From assembly GCA_963558655.1 (NCBI GenBank), contig CAUWHJ010000001.1, positions 62,001-126,000 of the forward strand: a stretch of 64,000 bases of DNA. Reading direction: 5' to 3'. Made by a program: the position numbers and the translations under genes. The stretch is from UMGS1590 sp963558655 (GTDB taxonomy: Bacteria > Bacillota > Peptococcia > Peptococcales > Peptococcaceae). The notes beneath the pieces were generated by a model. It searched no databases and was not told where the DNA came from. It saw only the letters and a list, made by a program, of their open reading frames with translations. Below, in pieces: positions 1 through 9,063 of this stretch (position 1 is the first letter of the stretch; each line of letters starts with the position of its first letter).

Positions 1-2
1 AC

Positions 3-3000
3 ACGGTGCAGTCGTTGGTGTATCTGGGCGTTGAAACGAATATTGCCGTTATGCACCGCATGAGTGCCGGACGGCAGTTTGGCAATTTTCTTGAGCAGGC
101 ACGCAGCGAAACAAATCAGCGCAGCTTGCAGGTGTATCTGCGTCTTTTCGACCGCTACACAGCCTATACCGATGATGAACAGAAACGGCAAACGGCGGCG
201 TATCTCTATGAGTTGATGATGCACCGTGACGGCGACATTCGTGTGGAAGCGGCGCGCCTTTTGGGAAAGACCATTGCGCAATTTAATTTTGGCTATCGCA
301 AACGCTATCCGAGCGGTATGAAAAATGCTGATGTGCAGCAGGCGTTTGACCTTTGGTGGCAGTATATCGCAAGCATTCTGCGGCCGGATCTCAAGCTCAA
401 TGAGGTGCAGAAGAGCCGTATTCAGGCGAATTTGAAAAACGTGTTGGCGGCGTTGTTGCACTATGCGTCGTCGGAGGATAAGGCGACGTTTCTGGAGCTG
501 TTTATGACCTGCTTTGATGATAAAACGCATTGGAGCGCAGAGGAAAGCGTGTTGCTTTTGAATACGGTGTTTGATTTGCCGCTTGACACCATGAACGATA
601 TAGATCTGACACGCATTGGTCACTATGCACTTGCCTGGAGCGACTGTGCCTTTTATGAAGCACGCATTGCCGCCTGGCGTGCCATGCACTGGCTCACGTT
701 TTTGCGGCCGCAGTTGGCGGTGTCGCAGCGTATTGCCGATTATCTTGAGCGTGTTGCGACAACGGGCGACACCACGCTGACCTATCTTAAATATAAGATG
801 CTTACCGATGTCGGGCGCAAAGCGGCAGCAGAATATGAGGCACTTTACGGCACAGACATTGTGCCGGATATTTTCCTGGATAACCTGCAAACGGCCACAC
901 CGTGGATTGTGAAGGCGATGAACATTCGTTTGCTTTCCGACCAAATCCGTCACGATTCGTCTAAGCATCGGCTGCACATTGCTGCCCATCTTTCCAACTT
1001 GCTCAAGGTGAACGACATTATGGTGATTCCACGCGATGCCGGCATGGCGATGAGCCAGCTCTTTCCACTTTTGCGTATTGATGAGCGCACAGAGGTGGTC
1101 ATGGAGCTGGTGGGCGCGCTGGAAGTGGCCGATGCTCGCTATTCGTGCTATATTCCGGAATATTTAGCGCGCACATTGCTGTGGCTGCCGTTGGCGCAGC
1201 TTGATGAAATGCTTTCGCATATTACGGGACTTTTGGCGAGCACCAACGATGGCATTGTGATGCGTGCTTTGGACACGGCTGGTTTTCTTTTGCGCCATTT
1301 CTCAAAATATCCGGAACGCTTTCACATCAGCGAAGAAGCCTATTGCCAAAGACGCCGCAAGATGCTTGGGGCGATTCTCAAAGGCATGGCCAGCTATCGT
1401 GAGCCGGTGCGTCAAGAAGCTATGATGGTGCTGGCGGACGTTTTCTCCGGCGAAGCGGACATCGACCGAGCGATGCCAGCAGAAGAAAAATATTATCTGT
1501 TCACCACAGGCTGCCGCAAAATTCTCTTCCTGTTGACGGAAATTGGCGGCGATGATGTCAGTCTCTTTGCTCGGGCATCGGCGGTATCGTCGATTGCCAA
1601 CTTTATCAGCCAGTGGCGCATGGATTTTCAGACATTTGACATTGTTGAATGGCCGAAGGTGGCATTTTTGCCGGGCACGTTCGACCCATTTACACGTTCA
1701 CACAAGGAAATTGTGCGTGAGATTCGCGATAAGGGGTTTGAGGTGTATCTTGCTGTGGACGAATTTTCATGGTCGAAAAAGGCACAGCCGCATCTCATTC
1801 GCCGCAAGATCGTGAATATGTCTGTGGCAGATGAGTTCCACGTCAATATTTTTCCGTACAGTATTCCTGTGAACATCGCCAATCCGAACGATTTGGCGAC
1901 TCTGAAACAGGTGTTTGCACCGCGTGAGGTGTACATGGTGACGGGGAGCGATGTTGTGCAGAATGCGTCAAGCTACCGCAAGCCGCCGGAAGAACATTCC
2001 ATTCATACGATGAACCATATTATTTTCCGCCGTGGCGCCGATGCAGACGCGAGCGTGCGCCGCGCACAAGAACTCTTGCAAGGCAAGGTGGAAATTGTCG
2101 ATTTGCCGCCGGAATTTCGGGACATTTCGTCAACCTTGCTGCGTGAAAACATTGACCTCAACCGTGATGTGTCCAATCTGGTAGACCCTATGGTGCAAGG
2201 CTATATTTACGACCGCGGGTTGTATTTGCGCGAGCCGGAATATAAGCCGCTTGTGAATGGCAAGGTGCTTTCGTTTGACTATGTGGATTCAATCGATGAA
2301 GCGCTTAGAGAAGAAATTGGCAACGTGGTGCTGGCGCACAGAGAAGATGCCGATGCCACCTTAAAGGCGATGGCCCAGTCGGGCGATGCGCTGATTCTTC
2401 TGCGTAACAGAATGTGCGGCCATCGCCTGACAGGGGTGATTCGTGGGCGTTATATGGCACCGGAGTCGCTCTTTGAGGTGCTTGGCGATTTGGCACTGGC
2501 GGATCAGGTGCGGCGCAACACGTCTGGCAAAATTCTCCTCATCAGCGGCATCTATACTGCCAAAGATGAGATGATCGCCGATCCGGCGCAGCTATTGCTC
2601 ACGGAAGTACTGGCATCGGCTTGCGCCAATGGCTGCAACTATGCCATGTTCTTTCCGCAGGAAAGTGTGCCGAGCGATTACATCATGGGCGCAGTGCGCC
2701 GGCAGGGCTTTGTGCTGGCGGAACAGATGAACACCAGCATACCGGTGTATCTGGTGGATATGCGCCAGCCGATTGTTGTGCTGCGTAATTTGCAGAACTT
2801 TATTAAAGAGCCGCTGATTAGCGAGCCACAGGTGGTGCGTGCCATTGAGAACGGTTATCGTGAGCTGCAGGATGCACTTACGGCACTTTATCCGGGCGAG
2901 CTGGTGCTCACACTGGCATCGGAAGTCATTTTCCCACGCATGGTGGAACGCATCACAGCCATCAATGGTGTGCCCAACGAAACAGTGACGCCGCGCGTGT

Positions 3001-3749
3001 TGGGCGAGAATATGTGCGTGCCGTTTGGGCGCATTTTGCGCGAGCGTGTCATTCCTAATACGGTGACCAAGACGCTGCATACCGACACAGTCTATCAAAA
3101 GGATTTGTCCGACTACACCGTTGGCCCGTTTAAGAACTATCCGCCGCTCTTAAATCAGGTGCGTATGCTGCATTCATTTAACAGACCCGTGATTTTGGTG
3201 GACGACATCATGAACCTGGGCAAGCGTTTTACTGCGCTCGATGCGCTGCTGCGCCAGGAAAACGTGCCGATTAAAAAGATGGTGTTTGCTGTTATGACAG
3301 GTGTTGGCCGTGACCGCATGGCACGCCGTGGCGTGGAAAGCGAGAGCATGTACTATGTGCCGAATGTTCGCAAATGGTATGTAGAATCGGTGCTCTACCC
3401 GTTCATTGGCGGTGATACGGTGGAGCGAGCCGGCTTCACCAACAACGAAGTATCGCCATCGGTGAATCCCATCTTGCCCTATACCGACCCTGATTTGCCA
3501 GGGGTCAGCCGTGAAGCGCTCTTTCGTTTTTCTGCCTGCTGTATTCGCAATGCGCGAGATATTTTCTATGCGTTGGAAGAATGTTACCGTGCCCGCTATG
3601 GCCGCAATCTCACCATGGAGCGGCTGGGCGAGGTGATTACGGTGCCGTCAGCGCCGGACCGCGGCGAATGTGTCACCTATGACCCAAACCTGGCGGCAAG
3701 CGTGTATCTGGACAATGATTTGAAAATGCTCGAGCGATTGCAGCCGTAA
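3..3749 (+). CDS. Multidomain NadD-like nucleotidyltransferase / phosphoribosyltransferase-like protein (5' partial)
   Basis: The frame is open from the window edge, so the true start is probably upstream (a GTG at 6 has no visible ribosome site). About 550 N-terminal residues look like alpha-helical HEAT-type repeats. A nucleotidyltransferase domain follows near residues 550-740, with GTFDPFTRSH in the place of the (H/T)xGH motif and an ISST-type C-terminal block (DISSTLLREN, then YIYDRGLY) typical of NadD-like enzymes. Residues ~750-930 are weakly GNAT-like. A phosphoribosyltransferase-like segment with VILVDDIMNLGKRF lies near residue 1060. Domain calls come from motifs only; the reaction is unknown. 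It is followed 12 bases later by an LDH-like gene and then an Fe-S flavoprotein gene, apparently one operon, suggesting a nucleotide- or NAD-linked redox function (inference). Confidence 0.7.
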   Translation, partial: TVQSLVYLGVETNIAVMHRMSAGRQFGNFLEQARSETNQRSLQVYLRLFDRYTAYTDDEQKRQTAAYLYELMMHRDGDIRVEAARLLGKTIAQFNFGYRKRYPSGMKNADVQQAFDLWWQYIASILRPDLKLNEVQKSRIQANLKNVLAALLHYASSEDKATFLELFMTCFDDKTHWSAEESVLLLNTVFDLPLDTMNDIDLTRIGHYALAWSDCAFYEARIAAWRAMHWLTFLRPQLAVSQRIADYLERVATTGDTTLTYLKYKMLTDVGRKAAAEYEALYGTDIVPDIFLDNLQTATPWIVKAMNIRLLSDQIRHDSSKHRLHIAAHLSNLLKVNDIMVIPRDAGMAMSQLFPLLRIDERTEVVMELVGALEVADARYSCYIPEYLARTLLWLPLAQLDEMLSHITGLLASTNDGIVMRALDTAGFLLRHFSKYPERFHISEEAYCQRRRKMLGAILKGMASYREPVRQEAMMVLADVFSGEADIDRAMPAEEKYYLFTTGCRKILFLLTEIGGDDVSLFARASAVSSIANFISQWRMDFQTFDIVEWPKVAFLPGTFDPFTRSHKEIVREIRDKGFEVYLAVDEFSWSKKAQPHLIRRKIVNMSVADEFHVNIFPYSIPVNIANPNDLATLKQVFAPREVYMVTGSDVVQNASSYRKPPEEHSIHTMNHIIFRRGADADASVRRAQELLQGKVEIVDLPPEFRDISSTLLRENIDLNRDVSNLVDPMVQGYIYDRGLYLREPEYKPLVNGKVLSFDYVDSIDEALREEIGNVVLAHREDADATLKAMAQSGDALILLRNRMCGHRLTGVIRGRYMAPESLFEVLGDLALADQVRRNTSGKILLISGIYTAKDEMIADPAQLLLTEVLASACANGCNYAMFFPQESVPSDYIMGAVRRQGFVLAEQMNTSIPVYLVDMRQPIVVLRNLQNFIKEPLISEPQVVRAIENGYRELQDALTALYPGELVLTLASEVIFPRMVERITAINGVPNETVTPRVLGENMCVPFGRILRERVIPNTVTKTLHTDTVYQKDLSDYTVGPFKNYPPLLNQVRMLHSFNRPVILVDDIMNLGKRFTALDALLRQENVPIKKMVFAVMTGVGRDRMARRGVESESMYYVPNVRKWYVESVLYPFIGGDTVERAGFTNNEVSPSVNPILPYTDPDLPGVSREALFRFSACCIRNARDIFYALEECYRARYGRNLTMERLGEVITVPSAPDRGECVTYDPNLAASVYLDNDLKMLERLQP

Positions 3750-3761
3750 AGGAGGGGTGGT

Positions 3762-5030
3762 ATGTATTTTTATCGTGTTGATGATGTGATTTGTTGCAGT
3801 TGGGAAACGTTGCCGCTGCCTTTGGCAGATGCAGGGGAAGAGGACGCTGTTTCGGTGTTTCTTTTTTCACGACCGCTTGAAACTTCTCGTGCTACGTTTT
3901 TGGTAAATGATGAAGCCTTGCTTTATCAAACCACGGAAGATGCAGGCTGGCTTTCCGAAACAGTGCTTGCGGCACAGGCTGCGCCGCGTCGTGCAGAGCT
4001 GGGCGCACCGCCGGAAAGTGTGCGTGCCGCTGTGCGTGAGGGCCGTCTGCGTGCTGTCAACTGCCTGCATCCGCGCTGGCAAGAACTGCTTCGGGGTGAG
4101 GCGTGGCGACAGCTAGGGAAAAAACGCGTAAACATTCTTGCCCTGGGAGATGTAGGCAGTCACCTTCTCATTGGCCTGCATCTTTTGGGGGGCGATGTGA
4201 TTACGCGTTTAGGTATCTGCGATTTGAGCGCACAGGTTGCGGCACGTTGGGAGACAGAAGTGAATCAGATTGGCTATGCCTGGGACTACGATGCCCTGCC
4301 TGCTGTGGAAGTGGTGGCGCAGGAGGCGCTTTTTGATTGCGATGCCTTGATTTTCGCTGCCTCTGCCGGTGTGCCGCCGGTGGGCAACGAGGGCGTTGAC
4401 GTGCGTATGGTGCAGCTGGAAAAAAACACCGCCATCATCAGCGCCTATGCACGCCAGGCGCGGGAAGCCGGTTTCCGCGGGCTGTTTTGCGAAGTTTCCG
4501 ATCCGGTTGACCCGCTGGCGAAAGCGGCCTGGTGGGCGAGCAATCTGGACGAGAACGGTATTTTCGATGGCAGAGGGCTTCTGCCGGAACAGGTGCAGGG
4601 CTATGGGCTTGGTGTGATGAACGCGCGTGCTGCCTACTACGCAAAACGCGATGTGCGTTTTCAGCAGTTTCTTGAAGAAGGGCGTTGCTTCGGCGGTCAT
4701 GGCAAGGAACTTGTCGTGGCAGATTCCGTTGCTCATTACGATGATGCACGCTCGCGCGCATTGACCACGCTTGCACTGGAAGCCAATTTGGCGGTGCGTG
4801 CGCTTGGTTTTAAGCCGTTTGTAGCACCGGCTTATTCCTCGGGGGTGCTTTCGATTTTGCAAACATTGCGCGGCGAGTGGCACTATGGCTCGGTTTTTCT
4901 CGGTGGCAGTTATATGGGCGTGAAAAACCGCACGACGCTGCATGGCCAATCCCACGAGATTTTGCCGCTGCCGGAAGCACTCATGGCGCGTATTCGTGCG
5001 TCGGAAGCATCTCTTCGCGCCATCAATTGA
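3762..5030 (+). CDS. Lactate/malate dehydrogenase-like Rossmann protein
   Basis: The start ATG follows AAAGGAGGGG with good spacing. The first ~115 residues are a unique N-terminal extension. A Rossmann NAD-binding segment begins near residue 122 (VNILALGDVGSHLL), followed by features of the LDH/MDH fold, including a SDPVDPLAKA stretch that resembles the SNPVD segment of malate dehydrogenases. The usual catalytic His and substrate Arg cannot be assigned with confidence, so this may be a divergent enzyme or a binding protein. The 422-residue length exceeds ordinary LDH/MDH (about 310-330) because of the extension. It lies between the nucleotidyltransferase fusion and the Fe-S flavoprotein and is probably cotranscribed with both. 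The substrate is not known. Confidence 0.65.
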   Translation: MYFYRVDDVICCSWETLPLPLADAGEEDAVSVFLFSRPLETSRATFLVNDEALLYQTTEDAGWLSETVLAAQAAPRRAELGAPPESVRAAVREGRLRAVNCLHPRWQELLRGEAWRQLGKKRVNILALGDVGSHLLIGLHLLGGDVITRLGICDLSAQVAARWETEVNQIGYAWDYDALPAVEVVAQEALFDCDALIFAASAGVPPVGNEGVDVRMVQLEKNTAIISAYARQAREAGFRGLFCEVSDPVDPLAKAAWWASNLDENGIFDGRGLLPEQVQGYGLGVMNARAAYYAKRDVRFQQFLEEGRCFGGHGKELVVADSVAHYDDARSRALTTLALEANLAVRALGFKPFVAPAYSSGVLSILQTLRGEWHYGSVFLGGSYMGVKNRTTLHGQSHEILPLPEALMARIRASEASLRAIN

Positions 5031-5046
5031 TTGTCAGAGAAAGAAG

Positions 5047-6186
5047 ATGATTTTTATGCGTTCTTCATCCTTACTTGTTGTGGCACCCTGTGAAAAAGGG
5101 CGAGAGGATAACGCACGCCTTACCCAGGTGTTGACCCAGGCACTTGCTGGTGTTGAAAAACAGTTTGTGACGACGGCGCAAGAAGCCGAGGAGGCTTTTC
5201 GGGTATTGGCACCGGCAGAAGATGATTTTGCGCGGGTTCTTTTTGCGGTAAATCTCGATGCTGACGGCATTAACCTTGAATACAGTCGCCTTTTGCGTCT
5301 TTTGCGTGCACAGCCGCATTTGCTGGAAGGCTGGCTTGGTGGTGTGATTGTCGATGCGCAAAGCGAATTGTATACGAAATCAACTGCGCAGGAACTTGTT
5401 CTTACAGCTAATATGAGTGGCTGCAGTTTTGTCGGCCGTTCGCTTGTGGAAGGCACCGGCTCTTTGCGTAATTTTGCTGTTGCTGCGCGAAAAAATGGTC
5501 ATGATGACCTTATGAAGGCTTATGTGGATAGTGCGTGCAGCCTTGTGCAAGCGCTGCAAACTTTTCAGGGTTATCGCCGCAGTATGCCTAAACTTGCTGT
5601 GTTGCACGCGTCTAACCACAAAACGTCCAATACGTTCGCGCTTTGGCATGCTGTGAGCGCTGAACTTGACGGTTTTGCCATAGAAGAACTTGGTTTGCGC
5701 AATGGTACCGTGCAAGACTGTGCTGGCTGCCCGTATAAAACCTGCCTGCATTTCGGCGAAAAAGAAAGTTGTTTCTATGGCGGCATCATGGTGGACAATG
5801 TTTATCCCGCCGTGAAAAGCGCCGATGCCATCGTCATGATTTGTCCAAACTACAACGATGCCATCTCTGCCAACCTCACAGCGTTTATCAATCGCCTCAC
5901 TGCGCTTTATCGCAAACGCCAGTTTTACGACAAAGCCCTCTTTGCGGTTATTGTCAGCGGTTACAGTGGCTGTGACATTTTAGCCAAACAGTTGATTGCA
6001 GCGCTCAACATGAATAAAAGCTTCTATTTGCCGGGCCATTTTGCTATGATGGAAATGGCAAACGACCCGGGCACTGTATTGAACATTGACGGCATTGAGA
6101 ACCGCATTCGTGACTTTGCCCGCACCATTACGCAAAACTTCCGTCGGGAAGAATCATTCACAAGAAAGGATAGTGTTTATGTCTAA
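5047..6186 (+). CDS. NADPH-dependent FMN reductase-like iron-sulfur flavoprotein
   Basis: The C-terminal half has a flavodoxin/FMN-reductase fold: KLAVLHASNHKTSNT forms the phosphate-binding loop region, and MICPNYNDAISANL is the usual second FMN contact. A compact cysteine motif CAGCPYKTC (Cys225, Cys228, Cys233) plus a nearby ESC resembles the cluster motif of archaeal/clostridial Fe-S flavoproteins. The first ~170 residues are a separate domain I do not recognise. An upstream in-frame start at 4942 would overlap the preceding gene by 89 bases and lacks a ribosome site; ATG 5047 or ATG 5056, after AGAAAGAAG, is more likely. It probably carries electrons for the operon-mates; the partner is unknown. 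Confidence 0.7.
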   Translation: MIFMRSSSLLVVAPCEKGREDNARLTQVLTQALAGVEKQFVTTAQEAEEAFRVLAPAEDDFARVLFAVNLDADGINLEYSRLLRLLRAQPHLLEGWLGGVIVDAQSELYTKSTAQELVLTANMSGCSFVGRSLVEGTGSLRNFAVAARKNGHDDLMKAYVDSACSLVQALQTFQGYRRSMPKLAVLHASNHKTSNTFALWHAVSAELDGFAIEELGLRNGTVQDCAGCPYKTCLHFGEKESCFYGGIMVDNVYPAVKSADAIVMICPNYNDAISANLTAFINRLTALYRKRQFYDKALFAVIVSGYSGCDILAKQLIAALNMNKSFYLPGHFAMMEMANDPGTVLNIDGIENRIRDFARTITQNFRREESFTRKDSVYV

Positions 6187-6397
6187 TCTACCAACCAAAC
6201 TTATTTCCGCTCTTGGCTTCAGCGCATTGATGACGTTAGTGCTTACACATTTTCTTAATATGAATCATAACGTCACCAAAAGCAGCAAGGGCGGCTATCC
6301 GCAAACTGTCAGCGACAGTAACAAAAATAGTTTTGAAGGCACTTTTCAACCGGCATTTTTTAACATCAATGTGAACATCAATAATCACAATCAATAA
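6179..6397 (+). CDS. Small single-span membrane protein, unknown function
   Basis: The 72-residue product has a hydrophobic segment at about residues 8-24 (LISALGFSALMTLVLTHF) followed by a polar, Asn-rich tail ending in NVNINNHNQ. The ATG overlaps the end of the flavoprotein gene by 8 bases, and AAGAAAGGA lies inside that gene at suitable spacing, indicating translational coupling and membership of the operon. The intrinsic terminator follows directly. No family recognised. The tail would face outward or inward depending on topology; the net charge pattern does not settle it. Confidence 0.55.
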   Translation: MSNLPTKLISALGFSALMTLVLTHFLNMNHNVTKSSKGGYPQTVSDSNKNSFEGTFQPAFFNINVNINNHNQ

Positions 6398-6400
6398 TAA

Positions 6401-6437
6401 AAAACACGCGGCCACTTTTTCGTGGTCGCGTGTTTTT
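6401..6437. terminator. Bidirectional intrinsic terminator
   Basis: A 15-base stem (AAAACACGCG then GCCAC, pairing with GTGG-T-CGCGTGTTTT) with a T-rich loop and T/A runs on both sides separates the convergent flavoprotein operon and ABC permease operon. Confidence 0.85.
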
Positions 6438-6463
6438 ACGTTTATTTGCTATGAAGCTATTGG

Positions 6464-7264
6464 TTAGATGGAAAAGTTTTTGCGGCTGAAAATAAGCATG
6501 GTGAGCGCATAGCAGAGAATGGCGGCGAGCAGCAAAATGCCTGTGCAGAGCCAAGCGGTGGTGTCACCATCGGCAAGCCCTGTTGGGTCGAAGAGGGTGA
6601 AAAAAGTGGCATATTTTAGGTCAGCCGCTTTGTCACCCACATTGGCAAGCATTTGCAGAATAAACATCAGCGTTGGAATACCGGCACCGAAGGTGAGGCT
6701 GTATTTGGTGTCGCTGCAAGCGCTGGAAAAGAGCAGGCAAAGGCTGCCGATGAAAAGTTGCAGGCAAAGCAGGCCAACATTCACCGTTAAAAGTCCGGCA
6801 ATATCCAATTCGCCAGGGAAAAAGTGTTCAGCCACACCAATTTCCAAAGCGGTGGTGTAAAGCATGAGCAAAAGAATCCCGCTGATTAAGGCAGTGATTT
6901 GCGTGAAAACAATGGTGCGGCGAGGAACCGGCGCTGCAAGCAAATAGCTCATGGCGCCATTGTTGGTGTATTTGGCGAGCAGGCCGTTGCCGCGCAAGAT
7001 GCAATAAATCATCGGAAAAACCAGCAGAATGAAGCCATAGAGATAGGAAATCATAAAACCGAGTAAGTCGGTGGCGCCGCTGCTCATGCCAACGGCTGCC
7101 AGAATGTCAGGCATGGCTTCCACATAGCTGTCGAGCAGGGACATCATTTCTGGTTCGTACATATAGACGATGATGCTGACATAAAAGGTCATCACAGCGG
7201 CGAGGATAACGAGCAGCTTGAGACTGTTTTTTATTTCGCGTTTGTAGAGGGTGGTGTTAATCAT
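6464..7264 (-). CDS. ABC-2 type transporter permease
   Basis: The 266-residue protein has about six hydrophobic spans in the ABC-2 permease layout: a short cytoplasmic N-terminus (MINTTLYKREIKNSLK), one span, an extracytoplasmic loop, then five spans. The start at 7264 is chosen because it begins the homologous N-terminus and overlaps the ATPase stop by 8 bases; a longer open frame upstream runs through the ATPase gene in another frame. It is the last gene of a TetR-ATPase-permease operon. Such pairs usually export drugs or peptides or give self-protection; the substrate cannot be read from sequence. Confidence 0.85.
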   Translation of the reverse strand: MINTTLYKREIKNSLKLLVILAAVMTFYVSIIVYMYEPEMMSLLDSYVEAMPDILAAVGMSSGATDLLGFMISYLYGFILLVFPMIYCILRGNGLLAKYTNNGAMSYLLAAPVPRRTIVFTQITALISGILLLMLYTTALEIGVAEHFFPGELDIAGLLTVNVGLLCLQLFIGSLCLLFSSACSDTKYSLTFGAGIPTLMFILQMLANVGDKAADLKYATFFTLFDPTGLADGDTTAWLCTGILLLAAILCYALTMLIFSRKNFSI

Positions 7265-8075
7265 GGTCGTTTCCTCCATAGTAATGCAAAAAGATGGATT
7301 CAAGATCCTGACGGGCGGTGACGGTGACACGGGTGCCCTCGCAGGTGCCGGAAAAATCGGCAGCAAAATGTTCCGCCAGCTCTGGTGTATCCAGCTGCAC
7401 GGTATAGGTACGAAGATGGCGGCTGCGAAGATTATCCACGGAATCAATATCCGCCATTTTGCCCTGGCGAATAATGCCGATGCGGTCGCAGGTGCGTTCT
7501 ACTTCCTCGAAAATGTGGCTGGAAAGGAGAATGGTTTTGCCGCGCGCCTTTTCTTCGGCAATCAGGTCAATAAAGCGATGCTGCATCAATGGGTCAAGAC
7601 CGGACGTTGGCTCGTCTAAAATGAGCACCTGTGGGTCGTGCATGAAAGCGGCAACAATGCCGAGCTTTTGCTTCATACCCTTGCTCATTTTTTTAATCTT
7701 GCCTTTTGGGTTCAGTTCAAACCGTTCCAGCAGCTCTTTTTGACGGTTTTGTGCTGGAATGTGGCGGTACTTGGTCATAAAGCGAAGAAATTCCTTGCCT
7801 GTCATATCATCAAAGAAATTGATTTCGCCGGGAATATAGCCAAGGTCACGCTGAATATCGGCGCGCGCTGTCCAGCAATCTTTGTTATTGATGCGGCAAG
7901 TGCCCTTCTTCGGGCGAATAAACCCCATCAGATGGCGAATGGTGGTGGTTTTACCGGCGCCGTTTGGGCCGAGAAAGCCAAACACCTCACCTTCATCAAC
8001 GCCGAAAGTAACGTCAAAAATCCCCTTTCCGCCACCGTAATCGCGCGTCAGATGGTCGATTTGTAACATAGTCAT
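7257..8075 (-). CDS. ABC transporter ATP-binding protein
   Basis: The sequence has Walker A GPNGAGKT at residues 36-43, a signature region KMSKGMKQKLG, Walker B VLILDEPTSGLDP and the switch His region LLSSHIFEEVERTC. The length of 272 is typical of ABC-2 drug or peptide exporters (CcmA/YxlF-like). AGGAGG lies 7 bases before the ATG, inside the end of the tetR gene, whose TGA overlaps this start (ATGA). It pairs with the permease gene immediately downstream and is probably controlled by the TetR protein of the same operon. Confidence 0.92.
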   Translation of the reverse strand: MTMLQIDHLTRDYGGGKGIFDVTFGVDEGEVFGFLGPNGAGKTTTIRHLMGFIRPKKGTCRINNKDCWTARADIQRDLGYIPGEINFFDDMTGKEFLRFMTKYRHIPAQNRQKELLERFELNPKGKIKKMSKGMKQKLGIVAAFMHDPQVLILDEPTSGLDPLMQHRFIDLIAEEKARGKTILLSSHIFEEVERTCDRIGIIRQGKMADIDSVDNLRSRHLRTYTVQLDTPELAEHFAADFSGTCEGTRVTVTARQDLESIFLHYYGGNDHD

Positions 8076-8692
8076 AGATATTCCTCCTTATAACAGGCTT
8101 TTTTCACTAATTGTGCGCATTGCGAAAATGTTTGCGCCATGGTGTCAAGATGATAGGTATTACCGGCGAAATGTTGTAAGTGTAGATAGCCGGTCGCCAT
8201 CCAGGTGAGCATATTTAACACCTGCGTGGGGTCTATGCCGTCAATGAATTTCTCTCTGTCGATGTTTTGAAAATAGACGTTGTAAATATCTGCCACATCC
8301 TGGCTAATTTTTTCTCTAAGGGGTTCGGCGATTTCTTTGTTTTCGTTGTAAAGCGTGCGCAGAAAAAAATCGTAAAGATAAGGCATCTTTGTCATGACGC
8401 GCAGCTTTTTTTCTGTGGCGTAGTCGAGCAACTCGAAGAAATCTGTGAGCTCAAAAAGATGTGGGTCGTTGATGGCGGCACGTCCGGTGCGCATGGCATA
8501 GTCGTAGGTTTCCAGATAAAGGGTACGTTTGTTGTGAAAATAATAGAACAGCATACCTTTGGATATGCCCGCTTTAGCGGCAATATCATCGGTGGATGCT
8601 TTTTTATAGTCATTTCTGGCGAAAACTTCCATGGCTGCGTTGAAAATGGCCAGTTGTTTTTCTTCTGGCAGTTGATGAAATTTTTCGTTCAC
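8072..8692 (-). CDS. TetR/AcrR family transcriptional regulator
   Basis: The 206-residue product starts at GTG after AAAGGAGGGG. The N-terminal helix-turn-helix is clear: an AIFNAAMEVFARNDYKKAS helix 1 region, DDIAAKAGISKGMLFYYF recognition helix, and an HNKRTLYLET tail. The C-terminal ligand domain is unrecognised. As first gene of an operon with an ABC exporter it is most likely a local repressor responding to the exporter's substrate (inference). Its stop overlaps the ATPase start by 4 bases. Confidence 0.9.
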   Translation of the reverse strand: MNEKFHQLPEEKQLAIFNAAMEVFARNDYKKASTDDIAAKAGISKGMLFYYFHNKRTLYLETYDYAMRTGRAAINDPHLFELTDFFELLDYATEKKLRVMTKMPYLYDFFLRTLYNENKEIAEPLREKISQDVADIYNVYFQNIDREKFIDGIDPTQVLNMLTWMATGYLHLQHFAGNTYHLDTMAQTFSQCAQLVKKACYKEEYL

Positions 8693-8850
8693 AGGTGCCC
8701 CTCCTTTTTCGATGGTTGACCGAACAGGTTTGACCGCTTGGGTTGACGTCTTTAAGTTTAGAATTTTGACTGGAATTTTCAAGGGGGATAAAGAAAAATT
8801 TATGCCGAAAATAAAAATTGGCATCAACAAAATATGCTGATGCCAAAAGG

Positions 8851-9057
8851 TTATGGGAAAATGAAAATATCTTCGATGGGTGCTTCAACGGCGCGAGAAA
8901 TGTCAATGGCGAGTTTGAGCGATGGGTTGTACTGGGCTTTTTCAAGGCGCATGATGGTCTCTCGGCGAACGCCGACTTTTTCGGCAAGCTCTTCCTGGGT
9001 CCAACCTTTTGCCATGCGAAATTGTTTCAGATGACATTCAAATTCTACGGTTGGCAT
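8851..9057 (-). CDS. Xre-family helix-turn-helix regulator, short form
   Basis: This is a 68-residue single-domain Cro/CI-type protein: LKQFRMAKGWTQEELAEKV forms the first helices and VRRETIMRLEKAQYNPSLK the recognition and wing residues. ATG 9057 (MPT...) is preferred; an in-frame TTG at 9063 directly abuts the upstream stop. Short Xre proteins of this kind often sit beside DUF3796-type membrane proteins, as here, and repress their own operon. The strong palindrome over the operon promoter (9756-9792) is the obvious target. Confidence 0.88.
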   Translation of the reverse strand: MPTVEFECHLKQFRMAKGWTQEELAEKVGVRRETIMRLEKAQYNPSLKLAIDISRAVEAPIEDIFIFP

Positions 9058-9063
9058 AGGCAA

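Noticed and set aside
4942..5046. Longer N-terminus of the Fe-S flavoprotein
   Set aside because: Would overlap the LDH-like gene by 89 bases, lacks a ribosome site, and gives a basic, non-conserved leader.
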